Shown piece by piece: positions 34,431 through 43,359 of a stretch of DNA of 58,079 bases (position 1 is the first letter of the stretch; the number at the start of each line of letters is the position of its first letter). The position numbers and the translations under genes were made by a program. Below the pieces are notes generated by a model, which worked only from the letters and a program-made list of their open reading frames with translations, was not told where the DNA came from and did not search any database. Source of the stretch: Gammaproteobacteria bacterium (lineage in GTDB: Bacteria > Pseudomonadota > Gammaproteobacteria > SZUA-152); contig DROS01000060.1 in NCBI GenBank assembly GCA_011321815.1, positions 1-58,079 of the forward strand. The letters are read 5' to 3'.

Positions 34431-34874
34431 ATGTTGAGACACCATTCTTTCCGCCGGTTCGTGATTGCCACCACCCTGTTCCTGGGGTTGTTCACACAGT
34501 TTCAGACGGTGTTTGCCTGCGAATTTAACGATGGCAAGCTGCAAATCGTCTGTTGCTGTGACACCGCCGGTGATATGTCCATGGGTTGTGATATGGGTGG
34601 TGGCTGCAATGGGTCAGCCGGACCGGCATCCTCCAGCACCATGAACTGCTGTGAAACGGCTTATCAACCGGCGCCAACTGCGACGGCCATTGCTCCGGAT
34701 CAGCATGTGCAACAAGTGTTGCTGCTTGATGCGCCTCAACCACCGCCCATACCCGCTTCGTTCGATCTCAAAACACACCCGGCTTCAAGCCAAACCGCCA
34801 ACTTTCTTTCTCATGCCCCACCCCGAGTCACGGGTACCCAGACGTACCTGCTGACCAACCGCTTCCGCATCTGA
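34431..34874 (+). CDS. Cys/Met-rich small secreted protein
   Basis: A 147-residue exported protein (signal FVIATTLFLGLFTQFQTVFA). The mature N terminus is rich in soft-metal ligands: QIVCCCDTAGDMSMGCDMGG, then CNGSAG…NCCETAY. The rest is Pro-rich and featureless. It precedes cusCBA in the same direction by 180 bp. I infer a periplasmic copper/silver-binding or sensing role; I do not know a named family. Confidence 0.7.
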   Translation: MLRHHSFRRFVIATTLFLGLFTQFQTVFACEFNDGKLQIVCCCDTAGDMSMGCDMGGGCNGSAGPASSSTMNCCETAYQPAPTATAIAPDQHVQQVLLLDAPQPPPIPASFDLKTHPASSQTANFLSHAPPRVTGTQTYLLTNRFRI

Positions 34875-34893
34875 TTTCACCTTCGTTTGCTCC

Positions 34894-34949
34894 CTGCATT
34901 TGAGCGCCTGTTTTTAACTTAAATTAAAAACAGCAGGACTCAAAGGCAG
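34894..34949. repeat. Extended imperfect palindrome before cusC
   Basis: CTGTTTTTAA (34908-34917) pairs with TTAAAAACAG (34924-34933), and the similarity continues outward (CTGCATTTGAG… with …CTCAAAGGCAG). It could be a bidirectional terminator after the small secreted gene or a regulator site for cusCBA. The AT core gives T-runs on both strands. Confidence 0.5.
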
Positions 34950-35054
34950 GCGCGTGTTCACGTTCGGATTTTTCCGCCGCGCACTGTTGTGCGTGCGCAT
35001 CCCTGACGTGAAGACCAATCCGACTGAAAAGTTATTCATGACGAAGGTGTTTTT

Positions 35055-36404
35055 ATGATGAAGAGAATGATCAAGGGAACGTATCGGCAATTTTCTGTTT
35101 TATGGCCCCGGCGGGTTGCCCTCACACTGGTACTGTCCAGTGGTTTTGTAGTGTCGGCAAACGGCGCGACAAGTAACGCAACCGATACCGATGGGTTGTT
35201 TGCAAACATGCAACAACTCTCCCCGACACAACTGGTTGAGGCCGTGCTGAAGCGCAATGCCGATATTCCCGCCATGCAGGCCACCTGGCAGGCGGCACAG
35301 GCGCGCATAGAACAGGCGGGCGCTTTTGATGATCCGAAGCTGTCCTATCAGGTGGCGCCGCAGACCCTTGGCCAAAACACTATGGACGCCGGGCAAAAGC
35401 TCTCGATTTCCCAGCGGTTGCCGTGGCCGGGCAAACGCGGCCTGCGTGCTGACGTGGCGCGCTTTGAGGCCGATGCCTCACGCGAAGGTATTGCCCGTGC
35501 CCGTTTACGGCTGACTGAAGCGACTGAGCGAAGTTATGCCGATTGGTATTTTGTGCATGCTGCACTGCGCATCAACCGCATTAACCAATCTCTCTTACGA
35601 GAGTTCCAGAACATTGCGGAAATCAAATATGCAGCGGGACGGACGTCCAAACAGGATGTACTGCGTGCCGAAGTGGAAGCCACTTTGCTGGAACACCGCA
35701 ACATTGTATTGCAACGGCAACGGCGTGAGGTGCTGTCAAGAATCAATACTTTGTTGCAACGCCTGCCCGATGCGCCGCTACCGCAACCCGGTAACCTGGT
35801 CGGGTTAAACCCCCTGCCCTCCATTGTCGTGTTACGCCAGCAAGCGCTGAAGAATCATCCCGAGCTGCGCGCATTACAGGCACGCATTATGGCGAGCCGT
35901 CGCAGACTGACGTTGTCCGAGCGTGATTTTTATCCAGATGTCACCTTTAGCGCAGGTTACAACAGTCTGTGGAATCAGGATGAAAAACGCCTCACGGCAG
36001 GCGCATCCATCAATATTCCGTTACGCGGCAAACGCAATGCCGCCAGTGACGAAACACGCGCACGGACCTTGCGGCTGGATGCCGATCAAAAAACAAACGT
36101 GGCAAAAATACTGGATGCAGTGCAACGCGCCTATGAGCAAGTGCGCGAAAGCGAACATGTGTTAACGCTTTACGGTGATCGATTATTACCGCTGGCAGAA
36201 GAAAATCTGGCCGCCGCGCAATCCGATTATGAATCCGGTAGCGGCGGCTTTTTAGAGCTTATCAGCGCGGAAAAAAATCGTATGCAAACCCAGTTACAAC
36301 TGGAACAGGCAAAAGCGGATTACCACCGCCGACTGGCTACTTTAAAACACACGATAGGCGGCCCCTTGATGCTGCAAGAACGTAATACCGGGAGCAACCC
36401 ATAA
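35055..36404 (+). CDS. cusC: Outer-membrane factor CusC-like (TolC family)
   Basis: A 449-residue TolC-type channel: signal peptide about 1-45, then two repeats of long helices (AVLKRNADIPAMQATWQAAQ and QQALKNHPELRALQARIMAS). It forms the outer-membrane tunnel of the tripartite copper/silver efflux pump. The stop overlaps the next start (TAATG). It may also serve the neighbouring RND pump at 26952-31169, whose own channel gene is broken. Confidence 0.88.
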   Translation: MMKRMIKGTYRQFSVLWPRRVALTLVLSSGFVVSANGATSNATDTDGLFANMQQLSPTQLVEAVLKRNADIPAMQATWQAAQARIEQAGAFDDPKLSYQVAPQTLGQNTMDAGQKLSISQRLPWPGKRGLRADVARFEADASREGIARARLRLTEATERSYADWYFVHAALRINRINQSLLREFQNIAEIKYAAGRTSKQDVLRAEVEATLLEHRNIVLQRQRREVLSRINTLLQRLPDAPLPQPGNLVGLNPLPSIVVLRQQALKNHPELRALQARIMASRRRLTLSERDFYPDVTFSAGYNSLWNQDEKRLTAGASINIPLRGKRNAASDETRARTLRLDADQKTNVAKILDAVQRAYEQVRESEHVLTLYGDRLLPLAEENLAAAQSDYESGSGGFLELISAEKNRMQTQLQLEQAKADYHRRLATLKHTIGGPLMLQERNTGSNP

Positions 36405-37822
36405 TGAAACACACAATTATAAGTTCACTTCTTTACGTTATGCTTTTCACCATAACAGCAGCACTAACAGCAACCAATGCAGCCGCTGAAGGCGAAGAAT
36501 ATTTTGATGCTGGTCCTTACAAGATACGAGTAAAAGTCAATCCGGAAACCATTAAAGTTGGCCGAAACCAGTTGACCCTGTGGCTGCTCGATGAATCGGG
36601 TAAGCCACTCACAAATGCAACATTAAATGCCGTTGCGGTCATGCCTGCCATGGGCAGCATGCCCGCCATGTATGCCCCGGCGGAAATGGTGGAGACCGAA
36701 CCCGGCCGCTACGAGGGTGAGTTTGAGCCTTCCATGGGCGGTGAATGGCCGTTGAGCATCGAGATCACTACCGCCACCGGCAGCGGTGAGATCAGTTTTG
36801 ACCTCGCCACCGGGCGCAAAGGATTGCGCTGTTCTACCTGCGGTGGCCAGACCTCATTGCCGGGCACCATTCACGTTGACCCCGCCCGTCGGCAACTCAT
36901 TGGTATTACCACCGGTCGGGTCAAACAGAAAAAACTGCGCATCACAATCCGCGCTGCCGGTAGCGTGACCTATGACGAAACACAATTGAGCGATGTGACG
37001 CTGAAGTTCAACGGCTGGATCGGCAAGCTGTATGCCAATGCCGTTGGCAAACCCGTGAAAAAAGGCCAGCCGCTGTTTACCGTTTATAGCCCGGACTTGT
37101 TAGCGGCACAGGAAGAATATCTGGAAATACTGAAACGCAGCACAGGGGGAAAGTTTCGCAAGGCTGCATACCGCCGACTGCGTCTGTGGGATCTTAGCCA
37201 GCAACAAATATCGGCGTTGGAAAAACGCGGCGCTGCTCAGGAATATGTGCCGATTCTATCCCCGGCCGACGGAGTGATTATCCACAAGAACATTGTTGCG
37301 GGTTCCGCCTTTCGCGCCGGGCAACGTCTGTTGCGTCTCGCCGGTCTTTCTCGCGTATGGGTGGAAGCCCAGGTCTACGACTACGAACTCCCACTCATCA
37401 AGACCGGCATGAAGGCCAAGGTGGTGTTGCCTGAATTGCAGGATCGCGAGTATCCGTCACAGGTCGATTTCATTTATCCCTTTATGGAAGACGATACCCA
37501 CACCGCCCGCGTGCGCGTGGTGCTGGAGAATGCCGATGGCTTCCTGCGCCCGGAGATGTACGCTCATATTCACCTCAAAGCCAAACTGGGCAAACGTCTG
37601 GTGGTGCCGGAATCGGCGGTGCTTTACGCCGGGCAGAGTCGCGTGGTGTTTCTCGACCTGGGTGACGGCAAGCTGGCGCCGCGCAAAATCAAGACCGGAC
37701 AACGTAACCGCAAATGGATCGAGGTACTGGAAGGGCTGGAGGAAGGTGACGAAGTGGTTACCTCAGGTAACTTCCTTATTGCCGCCGAAAGCAAACTGAA
37801 ATCGGGGGTTGAGCAATGGTGA
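36404..37822 (+). CDS. cusB: RND adaptor CusB-like with N-terminal FixH/YtkA-like domain
   Basis: A 472-residue membrane-fusion protein. After the signal peptide, residues about 25-130 form an immunoglobulin-like FixH/YtkA domain with Met-rich VAVMPAMGSMPAMYAPAEMV, a likely Cu/Ag site, followed by GLRCSTCGGQ, a CxxC. The HlyD part follows (FNGWIGKLYANAVGKPVKKG, LSPADGVIIHKNIVAGSAFR). It shares one base with cusC and overlaps cusA by 7 bp. Confidence 0.88.
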   Translation: MKHTIISSLLYVMLFTITAALTATNAAAEGEEYFDAGPYKIRVKVNPETIKVGRNQLTLWLLDESGKPLTNATLNAVAVMPAMGSMPAMYAPAEMVETEPGRYEGEFEPSMGGEWPLSIEITTATGSGEISFDLATGRKGLRCSTCGGQTSLPGTIHVDPARRQLIGITTGRVKQKKLRITIRAAGSVTYDETQLSDVTLKFNGWIGKLYANAVGKPVKKGQPLFTVYSPDLLAAQEEYLEILKRSTGGKFRKAAYRRLRLWDLSQQQISALEKRGAAQEYVPILSPADGVIIHKNIVAGSAFRAGQRLLRLAGLSRVWVEAQVYDYELPLIKTGMKAKVVLPELQDREYPSQVDFIYPFMEDDTHTARVRVVLENADGFLRPEMYAHIHLKAKLGKRLVVPESAVLYAGQSRVVFLDLGDGKLAPRKIKTGQRNRKWIEVLEGLEEGDEVVTSGNFLIAAESKLKSGVEQW

Positions 37823-40800
37823 ATCAACCACAGCAACAATCCTCGGGCGCCAACAAGGGCCCCATTGAATGGCTCATCGGCTATTGCGCCCGCAATCAAC
37901 TGATGACACTACTTATTGTTATGGCTGCGACCTTCTGGGGTTACCGGGCGCTGCAAGCAACACCGCTGGACGCCATTCCCGATTTGTCCGATGTGCAGGT
38001 GATCATCTACACCGAATGGCCAGGGCGAAGTCCCGACCTGGTGGAAGACCAGATCACTTACCCGCTCTCCACGACGTTGCTGGCCGCCCCCGGGGTGGCT
38101 TCGGTACGCGGTCAAAGTTACATGGGGCTGTCTTTCGTTTATGTCATTTTCGACGAAGACACGGATATGTACTGGGCCCGCTCGCGCGTACTGGAATATC
38201 TCAACTCGGCGCAAGGCAAGTTGCCGGACAAGGTACGCCCCACGCTTGGCCCGGATGCCACCGGCGTCGGTTGGGTGTTCCAATACGCGCTGTCGGATAA
38301 ATCCGGTAATCACGATTTGGCCGAGTTGCGCAGCTTGCAGGACTTTACCCTGCGCTACTGGCTGGAGTCCGTGGAAGGTGTGGCTGAAGTAGCCTCGGTG
38401 GGCGGCTTCGTCAAGGAATACCATATTCAGTTAGACCCCAACAAACTGGCCGGTTATGGCATCCCGCTGAAAAAGGTGGCCGAGGCCGTACGCCGTTCCA
38501 ACAATGATGTGGGTGGCCGGGTGCTGGAAATTGCCGGCCACGAGCAGTTTATTCGTGGGCGGGGTTATATCGAAAACACAGGCGACATCGAAGAAATCGC
38601 TATTGGAATCGGCAAGCATGGTGTTCCCATCCTGCTGCGCGATGTTGCCGTTGTCAGCATGGGCCCAGCCATGCGTCGTGGTGTGGCCGACCTGGATGGT
38701 GAAGGCGAAGCAGTGGGCGGCACCGTAGTGATGCGCTACGGCGAAGATGCGCTGGGGGTCATCGAACGTGTCAAACAACGGCTGGCTGAAGCACAAGCGG
38801 CACTGCCGGAAGGTGTGGAGATCATCACCGTCTACGACCGCTCCAAACTGATCAATCGCGCCATTGATACCCTTAAAAACACACTCATGGAAGAGATGAT
38901 CGTGGTGTCGCTGGTTATTATGATATTCCTGCTGCATTTCCGTTCTTCACTCATCGCCATCCTCACGATTCCAGTGGCGATCCTGTTGTCTTTTATTCCC
39001 ATGCATGGCCAGAATCTCACGGCTAACATCATGTCACTGGGCGGTATCGCGGTGGCCATCGGCGCCATGGTGGATGCTTCCATCGTGATGATCGAAAACA
39101 TTCACAAACGTTTGGAGGCATGGGAAGAAAGCGGCAAACAGCTCAGTCGCACGTCGGTCATCATCGAAGCCATGCAGGAAGTCGGGCCGAGTATCTTTTT
39201 CTCGTTACTCATCATCACGGTGTCCTTTCTACCCGTATTTGCGCTGGAAGGCACCGAGGGCCGGTTGTTCAAGCCGCTGGCCTATACCAAAACCTATTCC
39301 ATGGGTTTTGCGGCCCTGCTCGCCATCACCTTCACGCCGGCGCTGGCCGTGTTGCTGATTCGCGGCAAGATTCGTGGCGACAAAAGCCTTCTCAACCGTG
39401 CTTTGGTGGTCATGTACACACCCATAGTACGTCTAGCCGTCAAACTGCGTTGGCTGGTAGTGGGTGGCGCCATTGCTGCATTGGCAGCCACAGTACCGGT
39501 GTTTCTGAATTTAGGTAACGAGTTCATGCCACCGCTCAACGAGGGCAGCATTCTTTACATGCCCACCGCCACGCCGGGCATGTCCGTGACAGAAGCAGGC
39601 AAGGTGATGCACGCCATGAACAAGGAGCTGAAAGCCTTTCCCGAAGTGGAACGGGTGTTCGGCAAGATGGGGCGCTCGACGAGTCCCACCGATCCCGCGC
39701 CCTTGTCCATGGCCGAGATTGTGGTGACCTTCAAACCCAAGGAGCAATGGCGTGAAGGCATGACCTGGGACAAACTCCTCGCGGAGATGGATCAGCAACT
39801 GCGTTATCCCGGCATGCCCAACGTGTGGTGGATGCCCATTCAAACGCGCACCGAAATGCTGGCGACCGGCATACGTTCAACCCTGGGCATCAAGGTCTTC
39901 GGGGATGATCTGGATACAGTGGAAGCCACCGGCATTCGTATCGAACAGGCCTTGCAGGCCGATGAGCGCACCGCACCCTACACCCGCAGCGCCTTTGCCG
40001 AACGCATCAGCGGTGGTTACTTTCTCGATTTTGATATCGACCGCAAAAAGATTGCCCGTTATGGGCTGACCATTGCTGATGTGGAAGACGTGCTCATGGC
40101 CGCAGTGGGCGGCATGACCGTAGCGGAAACCGTGGAAGGCCGCGAGCGTTACGCCATCAACCTGCGTTATGCCCGAGACTTCCGTGATGACCCACAGGCA
40201 TTGCAGCGCGTATTGGTACCGACGCCCGGTGGCGCGCAAGTGCCACTGGCGCAACTGGCGGAGCTGAACTTCCGTACAGGCCCTCCCATGTTACGCAATG
40301 AAAACGGTCAGCTGGTGGGTTATGTGTTCGTCGATGTTAACGACAAGACCGGCATCGCTGACTACGTGAATGCCGCCAAACAAGTGGTGCAGGAACAGGC
40401 CAATGTGCCACCGGGTTATCGACTGGATTGGGCAGGTCAGTTCAAGTATTTTGAGCGCGCCGAAGAAAAACTGAAAGTCGTTGTTCCGCTGACGCTGTTC
40501 ATTGTGTTTTTCATGTTGTTCATCAATCGCAAGTCCGTGGTCGAATCCATAATCATCCTGCTGGCCGTGCCCTTCTCACTCATCGGCGCAGTGTGGTTAC
40601 TGTATTTCCTCGATTACAATCTCAGCGTCGCGGTATGGGTCGGCATGATCGCCCTGGCCGGAGTGGATGCCGCAATGGGCATATTGATGATGCTCTACCT
40701 GGGCATAGCCTATCAAAAGCGCCGGGCTGAGGAATGTCTCGACTCCTGGCAAGACCTGACTGAAGTTATTACTGAAGGTGCAGGACGGCGCATTCGCCCC

Positions 40801-41007
40801 ATGTTGATGACCGGTATGGCTCTGCTGTTGGGGTTGATTCCCATTCTCTGGAGTGACGGTTCCGGGGCAGATGTGATGAAACGCATTGCCGCGCCCATGA
40901 TCGGTGGTATCGCTTCGGCACTGGTCACCGTGTTGGTGCTGTTCCCCGCTATTTTTGCTATCTGGCGAGGCCGGGGATTGCGCCCTGCAAGAACCAGGGA
41001 GGATTAA
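37816..41007 (+). CDS. cusA: Copper/silver efflux RND pump CusA
   Basis: A 1063-residue RND proton antiporter. The helix-4 signature AIGAMVDASIVMIEN fits the monovalent-cation (HME4) group AIGxxxDAAxxxIEN with Ala to Ser. Met residues of the periplasmic cleft fit CusA (NEGSILYMPTATPGM). It exports Cu(I)/Ag(I) with CusB and CusC. A short CusF-like relic follows its stop. Confidence 0.93.
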   Translation: MVNQPQQQSSGANKGPIEWLIGYCARNQLMTLLIVMAATFWGYRALQATPLDAIPDLSDVQVIIYTEWPGRSPDLVEDQITYPLSTTLLAAPGVASVRGQSYMGLSFVYVIFDEDTDMYWARSRVLEYLNSAQGKLPDKVRPTLGPDATGVGWVFQYALSDKSGNHDLAELRSLQDFTLRYWLESVEGVAEVASVGGFVKEYHIQLDPNKLAGYGIPLKKVAEAVRRSNNDVGGRVLEIAGHEQFIRGRGYIENTGDIEEIAIGIGKHGVPILLRDVAVVSMGPAMRRGVADLDGEGEAVGGTVVMRYGEDALGVIERVKQRLAEAQAALPEGVEIITVYDRSKLINRAIDTLKNTLMEEMIVVSLVIMIFLLHFRSSLIAILTIPVAILLSFIPMHGQNLTANIMSLGGIAVAIGAMVDASIVMIENIHKRLEAWEESGKQLSRTSVIIEAMQEVGPSIFFSLLIITVSFLPVFALEGTEGRLFKPLAYTKTYSMGFAALLAITFTPALAVLLIRGKIRGDKSLLNRALVVMYTPIVRLAVKLRWLVVGGAIAALAATVPVFLNLGNEFMPPLNEGSILYMPTATPGMSVTEAGKVMHAMNKELKAFPEVERVFGKMGRSTSPTDPAPLSMAEIVVTFKPKEQWREGMTWDKLLAEMDQQLRYPGMPNVWWMPIQTRTEMLATGIRSTLGIKVFGDDLDTVEATGIRIEQALQADERTAPYTRSAFAERISGGYFLDFDIDRKKIARYGLTIADVEDVLMAAVGGMTVAETVEGRERYAINLRYARDFRDDPQALQRVLVPTPGGAQVPLAQLAELNFRTGPPMLRNENGQLVGYVFVDVNDKTGIADYVNAAKQVVQEQANVPPGYRLDWAGQFKYFERAEEKLKVVVPLTLFIVFFMLFINRKSVVESIIILLAVPFSLIGAVWLLYFLDYNLSVAVWVGMIALAGVDAAMGILMMLYLGIAYQKRRAEECLDSWQDLTEVITEGAGRRIRPMLMTGMALLLGLIPILWSDGSGADVMKRIAAPMIGGIASALVTVLVLFPAIFAIWRGRGLRPARTRED

Positions 41008-41017
41008 GCAACGTATC

Positions 41018-41191
41018 GGCTGGATGCGCATGAAAATGTTCTTTGGCGTGGATGACCGGGAGCTGCTGGATGAAATCAAGATTGATGAAAAGGTAAAGGT
41101 GAAGCTGAAGTCCAAAGAACGCTGTCGTGTTCATTCAGTTCAATTACAAACCACAAAAACCACCAGGACACACTCCAGGACACACTACTGA
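41018..41191 (+). pseudogene. C-terminal remnant of CusF-like copper chaperone
   Basis: Translation GWMRMKMFFGVDDRELLDEI followed by KIDEKVKVKLKSKE aligns with the second half of CusF (GWPAMTMDFTVKDKALLDGL.VGDKVKFTF). The first half, including the metal-binding His, is missing, because the frame begins within the 3' end of cusA. An ATG at 41024 is available but lacks a good Shine-Dalgarno. It is probably a decayed cusF of the same operon. Confidence 0.6.
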
Positions 41192-41286
41192 TAGCTATGA
41201 GAAACCTGGACTATCGACCACCTCAACGACAAATTATAATGAGTGGACACGCACCTTTTAAACGTATTACTCTCTCTGGCGGCGCC

Positions 41287-41751
41287 ATGCCAATACGACT
41301 GCAAAAATTCACTGACAGACAAAAATGGCTTCCGGGCATCTGCCTGGCAGGCATCCTGTGTGCCGCACCCGTCACAGCCAGCGTGCAAACCATTACCCAC
41401 GGTACAAGCCTGATGGTCAGCTGCCAACAGGCATTAATCGCGCTAACCCAGAAACCGGGTACGCCAGACGGTACTGGTCAAAACAGCGCCTTTGTGTGCA
41501 TGGCCTACCTGAGTGGCGTAATGGCGACGGCACAACATGCTAACGATCGGGCCAAACTGCGCTATTCTCTGATAACCGACGGGCGCGGTAACCGGCACGA
41601 TCTCAGCCTTTATTGTTTTGACTGGCAGCTGTCGTACCAGAAAATTGCGCGCATTGTGCTGGAATTTGGCCGCAATAATCCTGTCTATTTGCAGCAGCCC
41701 GTGCACAAATTGGCAATTCGCGCTTTACAAAGCGCATTTCCCTGCCGCTAG
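41287..41751 (+). CDS. Rap1a/Tai-like secreted protein
   Basis: A 154-residue protein with a signal peptide (KWLPGICLAGILCAAPVTAS) and the Rap1a/Tai pattern: FVCMAYLSGVMATAQ, a middle Cys (SLYCFDW), then VLEFGRNNPVYLQQPVHKLA and a final AFPCR. Proteins of this family include periplasmic immunity proteins for type VI amidase effectors, but many are orphans, as here. The start is uncertain: ATG codons at 41197 and 41239 are in frame, and I prefer 41287 because it gives a normal signal peptide. Its stop lies in the following palindrome. Confidence 0.65.
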   Translation: MPIRLQKFTDRQKWLPGICLAGILCAAPVTASVQTITHGTSLMVSCQQALIALTQKPGTPDGTGQNSAFVCMAYLSGVMATAQHANDRAKLRYSLITDGRGNRHDLSLYCFDWQLSYQKIARIVLEFGRNNPVYLQQPVHKLAIRALQSAFPCR

Positions 41752-41798
41752 GAGTCTGTCGGATTTAGGGAGTCACCCTAAGTCCGACAGACTCCTAG
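41748..41798. repeat. Palindrome made of the MITE terminal repeats
   Basis: CTAGGAGTCTGTCGGATTTA+GGG and its complement (41776-41798) flank a 5-base loop, 23 bp with one G-T pair. The sequence is the terminal repeat of the 25955-26120 element joined head to head without its interior. It contains the TAG stop of the preceding gene and may now work as its terminator. Confidence 0.8.
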
Positions 41799-41839
41799 TA
41801 TGCGGAACAGGATATAAACCTAAATAAAGGACCACTCAC

Positions 41840-43153
41840 ATGACCATTTCCCGCCTTTCCATTGACAACTCAGGCTTCCAAAAAGACGCCATCGGCGATA
41901 GTGGCGTCACGGATGAGGACATCAAAGCACTCTCACCACGACTCGACGGACTGCGTAAAAAAATCCGGCAATGGCAGAGCAGCAGTGATGTCAATTTTCT
42001 GAACCTGCCAGACAAAACCGACCTCGATACCATTGAGCAGATTGGGCGGAAATGTTCCCGCATGTTCAAACACACCATTGTGTTTGGCATTGGCGGCTCG
42101 TCACTGGGTGCGGAAATGCTCTCCAGCACCCTGGGGCACCGCTCGCCACGTAACCGGGTGAAATTTTACGACAACATCGACCCACGCACCCTCAGTGAAA
42201 TTGATGATGTACAGTGGGCCGAAACACTGTGCATGGTGGTTTCAAAATCAGGCAATACCGCCGAGACCCTCAGCCAGTTTCTCACTATATTGCCACGTAT
42301 GGAGCGCTACCTGGGTGAAGTCGGCCTGCGTGAACACACCATTATCATCACCGAAAACCCTGACGGCGCACTGCACAAAATCGCCCAGCAACTGGGCATT
42401 GAACCCATTGCCCACCCGGCAGTCGGCGGACGTTTTTCCGTACTCTCAGTAGTGGGTTTGCTGCCCGCCTACATTTCCGGCGTCGATGTCAGCGGCGTAC
42501 TGGAAGGCGCGCGTGCCATGGCCAAACGCTGTACAAATGACGACATTCTCGAAAATCCGGCCTTCCACAATGCCGCTGCTCAATATTTACACACTGAAAA
42601 AGGCCGCACCATCAGCGTATTCATGCCCTACGCTGATAACCTGCGTCTGGTGGTCAACTGGTATCGCCAACTCTGGGCGGAAAGCCTGGGCAAGGTGGAT
42701 GCCGAAGGGCGTCACCGCGGCATGACCCCCCTGGAAAACCATGGCGTTACCGACCAGCATTCCCAGTTGCAACTGATGCTGGACGGGCCCGATGATAAAA
42801 TCGTCACCTTCATCGCCAACCCCGGTGTGCGGCACGAAGGCCGCCGTATTCCCATGCGTTTTCAGGGATTACCGGCTGTTGCCCCTCTTGCGGGCCACAC
42901 CCTTGGCGAACTGTTCATCTCCGAACTGAAAGCCACCCGCGAGACCCTGTCCCGCCGTGGTCGCCCCAACCGCACCTTTGGCCTTCATGACCGTGATGCC
43001 TATGCCATCGGTGAACTCATCATGTTACTGGAAATGGAAACGGTGGTCGTGGCAGAACTCATGGGTATTGATCCCTTTGATCAGCCCGCAGTGGAAGAAA
43101 GCAAGGTACTCACCCGTGAATATCTGGCCGACCTGATTCATGTGGACTTTTGA
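41840..43153 (+). CDS. pgi: Glucose-6-phosphate isomerase
   Basis: A 437-residue isomerase of fructose-6-P and glucose-6-P, of the shorter bacterial type. VFGIGGSSLGAEML, VVSKSGNTAETLSQF (sugar-phosphate SIS motif), AVGGRFSVLSVVGLLPAY and the conserved late Lys/His region are present. AAAGGA lies upstream of the ATG. It is central metabolism, not part of the metal region. Confidence 0.93.
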   Translation: MTISRLSIDNSGFQKDAIGDSGVTDEDIKALSPRLDGLRKKIRQWQSSSDVNFLNLPDKTDLDTIEQIGRKCSRMFKHTIVFGIGGSSLGAEMLSSTLGHRSPRNRVKFYDNIDPRTLSEIDDVQWAETLCMVVSKSGNTAETLSQFLTILPRMERYLGEVGLREHTIIITENPDGALHKIAQQLGIEPIAHPAVGGRFSVLSVVGLLPAYISGVDVSGVLEGARAMAKRCTNDDILENPAFHNAAAQYLHTEKGRTISVFMPYADNLRLVVNWYRQLWAESLGKVDAEGRHRGMTPLENHGVTDQHSQLQLMLDGPDDKIVTFIANPGVRHEGRRIPMRFQGLPAVAPLAGHTLGELFISELKATRETLSRRGRPNRTFGLHDRDAYAIGELIMLLEMETVVVAELMGIDPFDQPAVEESKVLTREYLADLIHVDF

Positions 43154-43199
43154 GCGTGTAAAACATCTTTTGCTTGTGCTGTAAACACAAAGGCACAGG

Positions 43200-43228
43200 G
43201 GACACAAAACAACAAAAGCTTTGTGTCC
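43200..43228. terminator. Hairpin downstream of pgi
   Basis: GGACACAAA (43200-43208) pairs with TTTGTGTCC (43220-43228), about 45 bp after the pgi stop. It sits in the ACACAAAGG…TTTGTGTCCTTTG type of sequence often seen between genes. A terminator role is likely but there is no strong T-run. Confidence 0.4.
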
Positions 43229-43359
43229 TTTGCAGCCTTTGCGTTAAACCTGACACATCAAATATTCCCCACCTTCGTACGCCTGCAATCTGACTTTCCC
43301 ACATTCCCTTCAGCGTCTACAATACGCGGCCCTGAAACAACCTTCCGTGTATCATCGCA

